Source: an uncultured Pseudomonadota bacterium (lineage in GTDB: Bacteria; Pseudomonadota; Alphaproteobacteria; RF32; CAG-239). Taken from it: a stretch of 64,000 nt of DNA. This document shows positions 17,248 through 25,719 of the stretch, piece after piece. The number at the start of each line of letters is the position of its first letter. Positions within the stretch are counted from its first letter, which is position 1. The notes under the pieces are model-generated. The model ran no database searches. It was not told the DNA's origin and saw only the letters and a list, made by a program, of their open reading frames with translations. The stretch is from NCBI GenBank assembly GCA_949286215.1, contig CASDYX010000009.1, forward strand, positions 1-64,000, in the 5' to 3' direction. Made by a program: the position numbers and the translations under genes.

Positions 17248-18507
17248 ATGTTGCAATTTCAAAAAATTACTACTTCTTTGCAAAAATTCGTACTCCCTTT
17301 GACTGCATTGCTCGCTGCTACTATGTTTATTTGCGGCGGATATGCAGCTCTGGGCTCTGTATTTGCTCTCAAACTTACGCAGCTAAATACCCCTACCCAA
17401 ATTTCAGGTATTATCTTATCTATGTACTATTTGGGCTGTGTGATTGCTTCCTTTAATGCCTCAAAAATTGTAAATAAAGTCGGACATATCAGAGCATTCG
17501 GCGTTTTTGCCTCTATGCTCTCCGTATTTGTTTTGATTCACTCGTTTTCAACCAATCTGTACTATTGGGCAATGCTTCGATTTTTGGAAGGATACTGTAT
17601 CGGTGGAACATCTTTGTGTTTGGAAAGTTGGCTTAACTCAAAAGCTACAAATGCAAACCGTGGATTGGTCGTTTCGTTTTATATGGTGACGTCTTACCTT
17701 GGTGCGGCTTTCGGTCAATTGTTACTTTCTGTTCCGGATACTTCGGGAATGCTGATGTATATCATCATTTCCATTATCTTCTCTTTGGCTATGATTCCGA
17801 TTTCTTTAACCAAACTCTCAGCCCCTACAATCGAAACTCATGCCAACATGCCTATCAAAAGAGCTTATGAGGCTTCGCCGGTTGGTTTTATTTGTTGTAT
17901 TGCCAGCGGGGTTTTGGTTGGTACGTTCTATATGTTGGGTACGATTTATGCAACCTCTATCGGCTTGAACTTAAAAGATGTCTCGCTCTTTATGTTTTGG
18001 GGTGTGATGGGCGGTATGGCCGCGCAAATTCCGTTCGGAAGATTATCCGATAAAATGGACAGGCGTTATGTGCTTATCGGCATCTCTATTATGCTGATTA
18101 TTGTTGCCCCTTTGGCCAACTTTTTAGTCGCACAAGGCGGTATGGCTTTAATTATTTCAACTATTCTTATCGGTGCCGGAACTTTTACTCTCTACCCGAT
18201 TTCAGTTTCACACGTGAATGATTTGGTGAGAGATGATGAGCGCGTTTCTGCCAGCGGTATGCTGATTTTGACACAGAATATCGGTCTTGTATTGGGTCCG
18301 ATTTTGGTTTCTGCCGGAATGAGAGTTTTCGGAAATTGGTTCTTCTTAGCCGCGTTTGCTTTAATTCCGGCGTTGTTTGTTTTGTTCACCATTAAGCATA
18401 TTAAACAGAAACCAGATATTAATTATCTCAATGTTACGCCGACGCAACCTGTTCCGACCGCTCCTACCAATGAGTTTAATAATCTGGCAAGTGATGATGA
18501 TAAATAA
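17248..18507 (+). CDS. MFS transporter (YcaD-like), tandem copy 2
   Basis: A 419-residue paralogue of the previous gene, with the same NKVGHIRAF and GRLSDKMDRRYVL motifs, the same CLESWLN stretch in the fifth helix region and a matching C-terminal YLxVTPTxPxP tail. A longer frame begins at TTG 17236, but GAGGA at 17238-17242 sets the ATG at 17248. The pair could have different substrates or form a heteromer, neither shown by sequence. Confidence 0.85.
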   Translation: MLQFQKITTSLQKFVLPLTALLAATMFICGGYAALGSVFALKLTQLNTPTQISGIILSMYYLGCVIASFNASKIVNKVGHIRAFGVFASMLSVFVLIHSFSTNLYYWAMLRFLEGYCIGGTSLCLESWLNSKATNANRGLVVSFYMVTSYLGAAFGQLLLSVPDTSGMLMYIIISIIFSLAMIPISLTKLSAPTIETHANMPIKRAYEASPVGFICCIASGVLVGTFYMLGTIYATSIGLNLKDVSLFMFWGVMGGMAAQIPFGRLSDKMDRRYVLIGISIMLIIVAPLANFLVAQGGMALIISTILIGAGTFTLYPISVSHVNDLVRDDERVSASGMLILTQNIGLVLGPILVSAGMRVFGNWFFLAAFALIPALFVLFTIKHIKQKPDINYLNVTPTQPVPTAPTNEFNNLASDDDK

Positions 18508-18510
18508 TAA

Positions 18511-18538
18511 AAAAAGCTCCCTTTCGGGAGCTTTTTTA
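18511..18538. terminator. Bidirectional rho-independent terminator
   Basis: AGCTCCC, TTTC loop, GGGAGCT (18515-18532), with A-tract before and T-tract after. It serves both the MFS pair (+) and the gltX end of the minus-strand operon. Confidence 0.9.
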
Positions 18539-18543
18539 TTGAC

Positions 18544-19977
18544 TTAATTTAACTTAGAAAGTGCTTCTTTTAAGCGACGCAAAGTTTCGTCCTTGCCTAA
18601 GATTACGGCAATTTCGCTTGCACCTCCGGGAGTGGTTTCTTTGCCACTCAAAGCAATGCGGACAGGATACAAAATTTGTCCGTTCTTCAAGCCTTTGTCT
18701 TGAGCTAAAGCTTTTAGTGTTTCAAACAAAGCTTCATTGCTCCAATCACTTTGTTTTTTTAACGCTTCAATTGCATAAGAGAGAGCTTGTTTGGCAACCT
18801 CAGCATCTGACTTCATTTTCTTATTATTATAAAGTTCAGGTGAGAAGTCTAAAACATTTTCAACAAAGTCAATTTGTGCCGGAATATCGTTTAGAACCTC
18901 AATACGAGATTGGAGAACTCGGCTTAACTCTTCTTCATTGACCGAACGGGTCAAAGTTTTGGCATAAAAAGGTTCTGCCAGCTTGTGGAACTCTGCAAAA
19001 GGCAAAGCACGAATATAGCAGCCGTTCATCCAGGTCAATTTGGCAATATCAAAAATGGCCGGAGATTTATTGAGGCGCTCTGCCGTAAAGGTTTGTTTGA
19101 GCTCTTCTAGTGAAAAGATTTCTTGATCGGTTCCAGGGTTCCAACCCAACAAAGCAATGTAGTTCAAGATGGCTTCAGGCAGGTAGCCTTTGGCAACCAA
19201 GTCTTGGAAAGAGGCATCGCCGTTGCGTTTGCTCAATTTGTGTTGCGCGTCTTTCATAACTTGCGGAACGTGAACATAAATCGGCGGCGTCCAACCAAAA
19301 GATTCATAAATCAGATTATATTTCGGGGTGGAAGAGATGTACTCATTGCCGCGAACAACGTGTGTAATGGCCATTAAATGGTCATCAACCACATTGGCAA
19401 AGTTATAGGTCGGAAAACCATCTGATTTTAACAATACGCCTTCATCCAAGTCATCATAGTCAATCTCGATATCGCCATAGACAACATCGTGGAATTTGGA
19501 TTTACCGGTTTTGTTAATGGTTTGGCGGACAACATATTTTTCACCATTGGCAATGCGGGCTTTGGCGTCTTCCAAAGAGAGGTGTTTGCAGGGGTCTTGG
19601 AACTTCGTCGGAACGGCGTTTTCTTCATCGGCATCATCATTTTCTTGCTGAGCACAAAAACAATAGTGTGCACCACCCAATTCAACCAATTTGTGGGCAT
19701 ATTCGGCATAGATGGGTTTACGTTCAGACTGAACATAAGGGCCATAATTACCGCCGATATCGGGTCCTTCATCCCAATTCATGCCAACGCGTTTGAGGGT
19801 GGCATAGATGATTTCCGTTGCTCCTTCAACGTAGCGTTTTTGGTCGGTATCTTCAATACGCAAAATAAAATCGCCATTGTTGGCTTTGGCTATCAAATAT
19901 TCATAAAGAGCCGTACGGAGATTGCCAATGTGCATATATCCGGTTGGGCTCGGAGCAAAACGGGTACGAGTTTTCAT
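18544..19977 (-). CDS. gltX: Glutamate--tRNA ligase
   Basis: A 477-residue class I aminoacyl-tRNA synthetase. Seen: HIGH-type motif HIGN (16-19) after RFAPSPTGYM, the LRIEDTD motif, and KMSKR-type LSKRNGD. Alphaproteobacteria often carry two GltX paralogues, one of which charges tRNA-Gln for later amidation. The sequence alone does not tell me which this is. AAAGGTG lies 5 nt before the ATG. It sits 86 nt downstream of recN on the same strand. Confidence 0.95.
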   Translation of the reverse strand: MKTRTRFAPSPTGYMHIGNLRTALYEYLIAKANNGDFILRIEDTDQKRYVEGATEIIYATLKRVGMNWDEGPDIGGNYGPYVQSERKPIYAEYAHKLVELGGAHYCFCAQQENDDADEENAVPTKFQDPCKHLSLEDAKARIANGEKYVVRQTINKTGKSKFHDVVYGDIEIDYDDLDEGVLLKSDGFPTYNFANVVDDHLMAITHVVRGNEYISSTPKYNLIYESFGWTPPIYVHVPQVMKDAQHKLSKRNGDASFQDLVAKGYLPEAILNYIALLGWNPGTDQEIFSLEELKQTFTAERLNKSPAIFDIAKLTWMNGCYIRALPFAEFHKLAEPFYAKTLTRSVNEEELSRVLQSRIEVLNDIPAQIDFVENVLDFSPELYNNKKMKSDAEVAKQALSYAIEALKKQSDWSNEALFETLKALAQDKGLKNGQILYPVRIALSGKETTPGGASEIAVILGKDETLRRLKEALSKLN

Positions 19978-20063
19978 TTTTACACCTTTTATTTTATTTC
20001 AACATTGTTCTCAACATAACTCAAAAAAATTTTTTCGCAAGAGGACTTTAACGATTTTCTTCT

Positions 20064-21737
20064 TTAATCCGCCGCTTTGTGGATTAGAACCTTGGCTGCG
20101 GCGCGAGCGGCATCAGTGATAACTTCTCCGGCCAGCATACGGGCGATTTCTTCGGATTTTTCCTCTAAACTTAATTCGCGAACCGAGGTGGTGGTAATGT
20201 TATCAATCGTTTTCTTTTCGACCTTAAAGTGGTTGTCTCCTTGGGCGGCGACTTGCGGAGAGTGGGTTACCACCATTACCTGAACATCTTTGGCAAGGCG
20301 AGACAATCTCTCACCAACAGCTTGGGCGGTTGCGCCACCGACACCGGCATCAACCTCATCAAAAATCATGGTGCCGACGCTTGAGCTCTGCGCCAAATTT
20401 ACTTTTAGAGCCAGCATAAATCTTGCCAGCTCACCACCTGAGGCGATTTTGTTAAGCGGACCTTGCGGTGAATTGGGGTTGGTGGCAACACTAAATGCGA
20501 CCGTATTAAAGCCTTTTTCGCCCCACTGCGCCTCGGTTAGCTTGTCAACTAAAGTGATAAATTTGGCTTTTTCCATCTTTAGAGGCGGAAGTTCGGCCAT
20601 CACTTTACGGTCAAGCTCTAAAGCCGTAGCTTGGCGAGCCGAGCTCAGCTCTTGGGCGGCTTTAACATATTCCAACTTGGCTTTTTCTTCCAAAAGACGT
20701 AGTTGATTCAAGCCCTCCTCGCCATGCTCAATGCTTGCTAATTGGGATTGGAAATTTTGCAGGGTTCCTTCTAACTCATCCACCGTAACATTGTGTTTGC
20801 GAGCAAGTCCGCGCAGGGCATACAAACGCTCTTCAATATTTTCCAGTTCTTGCTGATTGAGGCTGACGTTTTGGGAATTTTCTTCCAATTCGTTCAGCAC
20901 TTCAGAAATATCTATGAGAGCTTGGTCGAGCATATCAATAATTGATTGGTATTTACCATCAACCAAGGTATTGACCTTGTCCATTGCCGATTGCGCCGAA
21001 CGGATAGCGCCTTGAACATCGGCTCCCTCGCTTAGGGCGCCATAGGCATAGTTTAGACCGGAGATGATTTTTTCAGCATTCATCATCTCAAGGCGCTTTT
21101 TGCTCAATTCTTCTTCTTCGCCAGGGTGTGGGTCTAGTTTTTGCAATTCTTCTACCCAATGGCGCAAATTTTCTTCATCGGTTTTGGCTTTTGTGATGTT
21201 TTCTTCGGCCTGAAGGCGTGCCGACTTGGCGGATTTATAGTTCGCAAAGGCTTGTTTGGTGTTATCCAGCAAGTTTTTATAATTACCGTAAGCATCTAAA
21301 ATATCCAGATGATTGGCAGGATTGAGCAAACCTTGATTGTCAAACTGACCATGAACTTCAACCAAATATTTGCCGATTTCTTTGAGTAATTTAGCACTGA
21401 TGGCTTGGTCGTTGACAAAGATTTTGCCCTTGCCGTCGCGGTTGAGGCTTCTTTTGATTTGGAGTTCATCTTCAGCCTCAATCTCATATTCATCAAGCAA
21501 AGATTTGAGCTCCGGATTTGCTTTGCCCATGTGAAAAGTTGCCATAACGCTCAACTTGTCCTCGCCTTGGCGGATGAGTGAGGTTTCGGCACGGCTGCCT
21601 AACACTAATCCTAAAGAATCCAACAAAATAGATTTACCGGCACCGGTTTCACCCGTTAACACACTTAAGCCGGACTTAAAGTCTAAGTCCAGCTTGTCAA
21701 TTAACACAACATTGCGGATGGAAAGAAAGTCCAGCAT
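20064..21737 (-). CDS. recN: DNA repair ATPase RecN
   Basis: A 557-residue SMC-like protein of double-strand-break repair. Seen: N-terminal LDFLSIRNVVLIDKLDLDF, Walker A GETGAGKS (about 30-37), a long coiled coil (about 150-370), signature KIASGGELARFMLALK, Walker B TMIFDEVDAGVGG, and the closing VVTHSPQVAAQGD. It follows bamD by 9 nt, the order lpxC-bamD-recN being common in alphaproteobacteria. Confidence 0.95.
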   Translation of the reverse strand: MLDFLSIRNVVLIDKLDLDFKSGLSVLTGETGAGKSILLDSLGLVLGSRAETSLIRQGEDKLSVMATFHMGKANPELKSLLDEYEIEAEDELQIKRSLNRDGKGKIFVNDQAISAKLLKEIGKYLVEVHGQFDNQGLLNPANHLDILDAYGNYKNLLDNTKQAFANYKSAKSARLQAEENITKAKTDEENLRHWVEELQKLDPHPGEEEELSKKRLEMMNAEKIISGLNYAYGALSEGADVQGAIRSAQSAMDKVNTLVDGKYQSIIDMLDQALIDISEVLNELEENSQNVSLNQQELENIEERLYALRGLARKHNVTVDELEGTLQNFQSQLASIEHGEEGLNQLRLLEEKAKLEYVKAAQELSSARQATALELDRKVMAELPPLKMEKAKFITLVDKLTEAQWGEKGFNTVAFSVATNPNSPQGPLNKIASGGELARFMLALKVNLAQSSSVGTMIFDEVDAGVGGATAQAVGERLSRLAKDVQVMVVTHSPQVAAQGDNHFKVEKKTIDNITTTSVRELSLEEKSEEIARMLAGEVITDAARAAAKVLIHKAAD

Positions 21738-21746
21738 TTTTAATTT

Positions 21747-22496
21747 TTATCCTTTCGCTCCCACAATGCGAGCGGCATCTTTGGTCCATTTGCTCTTGGG
21801 ATAGTTATATTCCAAAACTTTGTAGGCTTTGAGAGCCTCATCATTTAGCCCCAAAATCGTGTACATCTCAACTTGGCGGTAGAGTGCCTCTTCAATATGG
21901 GTGGTGGTTTGATAGTGGTTAACCACGTTTGAAAAGCGATTGAGTGCAGAGAGGTAGTTCTTTTGTGAAAGATAATAACGTCCGACTTCCATCTCTTTGC
22001 CGGCTAAGTGGTCGTTGGTGAGGGCAATTTTCATGGAAGCGTCTTTGGCATAAGCGGTGCCCGGGAAACGGATAATAACCTGCTCCAATGCCATCATGGC
22101 TTTGGCGGTGTTGCTTTGGTCTTTGGTGACCTCTGTGATTTGGTCATAATAGCAAATTGCTCTCATATAATATGCATAAGCGATATCTTTATTGCCGGGG
22201 TGATATTTGATAAAGCGGTCTAAACTGATGATGGCGTCATCATAGTCTTTATCTTTGTAATAAGCATAAGCTCCCATTAACTTGGCTTTGACAGCCCATT
22301 TGGAATAAGGATGCTCTAATTCCAATTTTTCAAAAGTTTCGGCAGCTTTTTTATAAGATGTTTTTTGCAAATAGTCATAGGCTTGATTGTATAAATATTC
22401 GGCTGACGGGTTTAAGGGCTCCTCTTTTGAGGTCGAACAAGCCGAAAGCAGAAATAACGTAAAGCCAAATACAAAAATTTTCTTGATTGGAAACAT
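21747..22496 (-). CDS. bamD: Outer-membrane assembly lipoprotein BamD
   Basis: A 249-residue lipoprotein of the BAM complex, which inserts beta-barrel proteins. The signal peptide ends in lipobox LLSAC, followed by TPR repeats (YLYNQAYDYL, AAETFEKLELEHPYSKWA, AIISLDRFIKYHPGN). A longer frame starts at 22535 inside lpxC. The ATG at 22496 has GGAG 8 nt upstream, which overlaps the last lpxC codons, and directly precedes the signal peptide, so I choose it. Confidence 0.92.
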   Translation of the reverse strand: MFPIKKIFVFGFTLFLLSACSTSKEEPLNPSAEYLYNQAYDYLQKTSYKKAAETFEKLELEHPYSKWAVKAKLMGAYAYYKDKDYDDAIISLDRFIKYHPGNKDIAYAYYMRAICYYDQITEVTKDQSNTAKAMMALEQVIIRFPGTAYAKDASMKIALTNDHLAGKEMEVGRYYLSQKNYLSALNRFSNVVNHYQTTTHIEEALYRQVEMYTILGLNDEALKAYKVLEYNYPKSKWTKDAARIVGAKG

Positions 22497-22497
22497 T

Positions 22498-23352
22498 TTA
22501 TTTCTCCACAATTTCATAATTGGAACTATCGGCAAAAAGTTGTTTTAAGAGCTCGTTGTTGTGATAGTGTCCGCTCTTTTGGGCGGTTAATTTGCCCAAA
22601 ATGGAATAACCTGAGGTATACATATCGCCAACGGCATCTAAGGTTTTGTGGTTGACACATTCATTATCAACTCTAAAGCCCTCAGGGTTGAGCAAGGTTT
22701 CACCATCTAAAACAACGGCGTTGTCAAGACTTCCACCTTTAATCAGCCCAATGGAGCGCAGGTAATCCACCTGATATTTTTCACAAAAAGTACGGCAAGG
22801 CGCAATTTTTTGAGCAAAGGTGTCTTGAGTTATCGGCGCATCAAAAGTTTGATGACCGACGATTTTTGAGGGGAACTCAATTTCAAAATGGATGGCAAAA
22901 TTCTCGCTTGGCTCTAATACAACGGAGCCTCCCTTTCCATCTTCAAACTTTAAGGTCTTTTTAACACGGAGGTATTTTCTTTTGGCGTTTTGCTCTTGGA
23001 GTTCGGCTTGAGATAAAATCTCATAAAAAGGCAAAGCGCTGCCGTCCATAATCGGCAATTCCTGATTATCAACCTCGATTAAAGCATTATCAATGCCTAA
23101 TATATATAATGCTGCCATAAGATGCTCAATCGTGCTGACCACCGCCCCTTGAGAGCTGCTCAGGCAAGTGCAATTGCGCGTGTCAACCACATTGGAATAA
23201 AGTGCCGGAACGGTTGGTTTGCCGTCCATATCACTCCTGCAAAAAACAATGCCGCTGTTAATTGGCGCCGGATTAAGCGTTAACTTGGTTTTGCAGCCGG
23301 AGTGCAGACCTATTCCTTCAATTGTGACGGCGTGTTTTAGAGTATGTTGCAT
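22498..23352 (-). CDS. lpxC: UDP-3-O-acyl-N-acetylglucosamine deacetylase LpxC
   Basis: A 284-residue zinc deacetylase catalysing the first committed step of lipid A synthesis. Seen: TLKHAVTIEGIGLHSG start, zinc ligand His in STIEHLMAAL, the catalytic VNHKTLDAVGD pair, and the C-terminal SGHYHNNELL. The track frame reaches 23430, but that would run into the RNase P RNA. The ATG at 23352 has AAAGGA upstream and starts like the family, so I use it. It begins only 22 nt after the 3' end of rnpB on the same strand. Confidence 0.93.
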   Translation of the reverse strand: MQHTLKHAVTIEGIGLHSGCKTKLTLNPAPINSGIVFCRSDMDGKPTVPALYSNVVDTRNCTCLSSSQGAVVSTIEHLMAALYILGIDNALIEVDNQELPIMDGSALPFYEILSQAELQEQNAKRKYLRVKKTLKFEDGKGGSVVLEPSENFAIHFEIEFPSKIVGHQTFDAPITQDTFAQKIAPCRTFCEKYQVDYLRSIGLIKGGSLDNAVVLDGETLLNPEGFRVDNECVNHKTLDAVGDMYTSGYSILGKLTAQKSGHYHNNELLKQLFADSSNYEIVEK

Positions 23353-23374
23353 CTTTGGTCCTTTCAAAAAAATT

Positions 23375-23758
23375 GGCAGGCAGTCTGTAAGCCGGGTTCT
23401 GTCCCCGAAAAACGGGGGATAGCTATTCATCTTGGCACTTTGTCGCCAAAGTGCTCGTCGCGACCTACCTCTGGAGTGGATTGGAAACCCTCCATAAACC
23501 GTAAAAAATTACGGCTCTCCTAACTTGGTCTTGCTTCGAACAGGGTTTACCTTGACCGAATGACATTACTGCCCTCGCGGTGAGCTCTTACCTCACCTTT
23601 TCAACCTTACCGAAAAAATTTTTCGGCGGTAATTTTCTGTGGCACTTTCCCTTGGATTGCTCCAGCCAGACGTTATCTGGTGTTCTGTTTCCTTGAAGCC
23701 CGGACTTTCCTCACTCATGGATTTTCCTTTCCTGAGCGCAGCTATCCGACCACCTGCG
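23375..23758 (-). ncRNA. rnpB: RNase P RNA (type A)
   Basis: A ~384-nt catalytic RNA that matures tRNA 5' ends. Seen on the minus strand: the conserved GAGGAAAGTCCGG near the 5' end, GAGGGCAGTAATGTC-like core, AGGTAGGTCGCGACGAG, and ACAGAACCCGGCTTACAG near the 3' end. The first ~10 nt (from 23757) pair with the last ~10 (GACTGCCTGC) to close helix P1. A T run (23366-23372) follows the 3' end. The 5' end matches the start expected from the promoter at 23765-23793. Confidence 0.95.
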
Positions 23759-23764
23759 TTTTGT

Positions 23765-23793
23765 AGGTTAAACGTTCGCTCCCATTTTTGCAA
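23765..23793 (-). promoter_or_regulatory. Likely rnpB promoter
   Basis: On the minus strand TTGCAA (23793-23788), 17 nt, TAACCT (23770-23765), with the expected start 7 nt later at about 23758, exactly where helix P1 begins. Confidence 0.5.
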
Positions 23794-23825
23794 GGGTTTT
23801 ATGCAGTTTTTGCTAAGTTTGTATC

Positions 23826-23858
23826 AAAAAAAAGAGTGCCCTTTGAGGAGCACTCTCT
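23826..23858 (-). terminator. Rho-independent terminator of the 338-residue orphan gene
   Basis: On the minus strand AGAGTGC, a 10-nt loop, GCACTCT and a run of T residues (23833-23826), about 20 nt after the stop codon at 23875. Confidence 0.8.
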
Positions 23859-23874
23859 TTTTGATTTAGACATT

Positions 23875-24891
23875 TTATGCCAGTTTTTGCCACAAGGTGA
23901 GTGGGAACGGACATTCGATGTATTCGGTTTTCGGGACGGCCTCCAGCGTGAGGTGTTGTCCCTCTGCAATTTCCGGCGTTTGGAGCCAGCTTTCTGGCAG
24001 TGGATTGGTTGGCAAGAAAAGTTTTAATTTCTGGTGGCTGCCATTGGCCGTATCATCACCGTTGAATACGGTATAGTTACAGCCGTAAACGTCTGACGGG
24101 TCTGTCAGGTTTATCATGGCTTTCGCCAGAAACTCAAACCCACCCCAGAGGATTCCGAAGATATTCTCCGTGGTAAAGGTCCACTCCTGGATCTCTTCCT
24201 TTGGCTTCCAGAGCTGGTAGCCTTCCGGTGTGGTTTCAGAGTAAACATACAATTTTTTGAGCTTTTTAAGCTTCATTTTGTATGTCTCGCCGTGGTAGGC
24301 ATTTTGTACCACGGTTTCGTCCTCTTCAACAAAGGTCTCGTGTTCCTTGACCCCGTTGAGGACAGCCTTCACGTAATCTCCCGCCTTGGCGTCAAGCACG
24401 TAAATCGGCTCGACTTTCTTGGCAAGATAGTAGCCGTGGATACGTTTGCAAACCTCACCATATTTGGCATAGTCTACAAACTTATAGGAAACACCCAGCT
24501 CATTCCACAAAGTTTGTGGAAAGTTGATGAGTTGTCCGGCAAAGTAAGCCTCGGCCTTATATGTTTCATCTGGCTGTTTGCGGGCGATGATGTAACCACA
24601 ACCTGTTTCTTCGGCTTTCAGCGCCACTTCAGCCTCCTTTTTCTCGTTTGCAAGCAGGAATGAACGGCCTTCCGCATCCGAAAAGATGTTGTTCGGAACA
24701 AAAATCGGCATCATCTGTGGCTTGCCGTCTTTGATACAGAGGACTGTATCAATGGTTGTGCCATAGACAAGCAAGTTTTCTTTTTCGCTTGCCTCTTTTT
24801 CATTACTAACTCTGTTGTAAATTTCGCCATTTTCGGCCATCAATTTCAAGCCGAAACCGGTACTCAAAACCGGGAATTTTTTAATTTCCAT
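23875..24891 (-). CDS. Unknown 338-residue protein, GC-richer than neighbours
   Basis: A soluble-looking protein without signal peptide or membrane segment. I recognise no domain. The DNA is visibly richer in G+C than its surroundings (for example 35 of 60 bases at 23941-24000, against 26 of 60 in a lpxC stretch), and codon choice follows. It has its own terminator, no strong ribosome site, and separates rnpB from mraZ, two conserved loci. These points suggest lateral acquisition, but the open frame of full length argues that it is intact. Confidence 0.65.
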   Translation of the reverse strand: MEIKKFPVLSTGFGLKLMAENGEIYNRVSNEKEASEKENLLVYGTTIDTVLCIKDGKPQMMPIFVPNNIFSDAEGRSFLLANEKKEAEVALKAEETGCGYIIARKQPDETYKAEAYFAGQLINFPQTLWNELGVSYKFVDYAKYGEVCKRIHGYYLAKKVEPIYVLDAKAGDYVKAVLNGVKEHETFVEEDETVVQNAYHGETYKMKLKKLKKLYVYSETTPEGYQLWKPKEEIQEWTFTTENIFGILWGGFEFLAKAMINLTDPSDVYGCNYTVFNGDDTANGSHQKLKLFLPTNPLPESWLQTPEIAEGQHLTLEAVPKTEYIECPFPLTLWQKLA

Positions 24892-25171
24892 AATTCTTAA
24901 AATGGGCTTAAGGTTTCTTCTTCACAAGTGCCCAATTTGCAAAGAAGTTTTTTAATAATAATAAAAAGTATGGAAGATATATACCACAAAATTTACGGTT
25001 CGTAAATAGACAAAATTGAGTCCAAAGCAAAATTTAAACAAGGCTAAAAAATTTTTTCAAAATATCCCCATATTTTTTATTTTTCTGCAAGCCTAAGCCT
25101 GCAAGGGATTGGTGCGAATCGCTCTAAATATTACCAGAACATTAATAGAACAGTTAACAAAATACTAAAAA

Positions 25172-25197
25172 TTCCCATTGATTCCCATAAATTCCCA
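25172..25197 (-). promoter_or_regulatory. MraZ operator: three phased TGGGA boxes
   Basis: TTCCCA occurs at 25172, 25182 and 25192, exactly one 10-bp turn apart (TGGGA with 5-nt spacers on the minus strand). MraZ of other bacteria binds such TGGG repeats before its own gene. The boxes overlap the -35 and spacer of the promoter below, which would give autorepression. Confidence 0.85.
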
Positions 25198-25206
25198 TGA
25201 TATACC
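25178..25206 (+). promoter_or_regulatory. Promoter of the mraZ operon
   Basis: TTGATT (25178-25183), 17 nt, TATACC (25201-25206). It lies among the MraZ boxes. The rest of the 357-nt gap (24892-25170) is AT-rich and shows me no gene or RNA. Confidence 0.5.
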
Positions 25207-25248
25207 ATAAACATTAGGGCAATTTATGGTTAATCCGGAGTCAAAAAG

Positions 25249-25719
25249 TTGAGCAAAACTTTTCTGTTTATGGACACAGTGGTAAACAAGGTCGATAGCA
25301 AAGGCCGTGTTTCCTTGCCGTCAGATTACCGCTCAATCGTTAAAGAATTATCAACCGAGATTGTTTGTTACCGCAGTTTGACCTCGCCTTGTATTGAAGG
25401 CTGCCCCGAAGAACTTTTGGAAAAGCTGGCCTCCGACATGGAAAATAGCCTCGACTTTTTCTCCCAAGAACAAGATGATTTGACCAATTTGATTTTCGGT
25501 GATGCCAAAAGATTTGCTTTTGACAGCACAGGACGTATTGTCTTGACCGAAAAGCTCCTGAAACACGCCGAAATTACCGATACGGCCGTTTTTGTCGGTA
25601 AAGGTCGCAAATTTCAGATTTGGAACCCTGAAAACTGGGCAAAAGAAGAAGCACGCATTCGTGCCGAAGTTTTGAAAAAGCGCCCATCTCTTAAACTTCC
25701 TGCAGGAGCGCAAGCATGA
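25249..25719 (+). CDS. mraZ: Transcriptional regulator MraZ
   Basis: A 156-residue double-AbrB-fold regulator that controls the division and cell-wall cluster. Both repeats are seen: NKVDSKGRVSLPSDYR near the start and RFAFDSTGRIVLTEKLL in the second half. The start is TTG with GGAG 8 nt upstream. A later ATG (25270) has no such site. Its stop overlaps the rsmH start (ATGA). The phased boxes upstream are its likely target. Confidence 0.93.
   Translation: MSKTFLFMDTVVNKVDSKGRVSLPSDYRSIVKELSTEIVCYRSLTSPCIEGCPEELLEKLASDMENSLDFFSQEQDDLTNLIFGDAKRFAFDSTGRIVLTEKLLKHAEITDTAVFVGKGRKFQIWNPENWAKEEARIRAEVLKKRPSLKLPAGAQA

Noticed and set aside
19489-20019. Open frame of 176 codons opposite gltX
   Set aside because: It is antisense to a well-conserved synthetase gene and shows no motif or ribosome site.
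23353-23430. Longer LpxC start
   Set aside because: It would read into the RNase P RNA. The family start and SD site lie at 23352.
24892-25170. AT-rich gap before mraZ as an origin or RNA gene
   Set aside because: I see no DnaA-box cluster, no convincing hairpin with T run and no conserved RNA motif.
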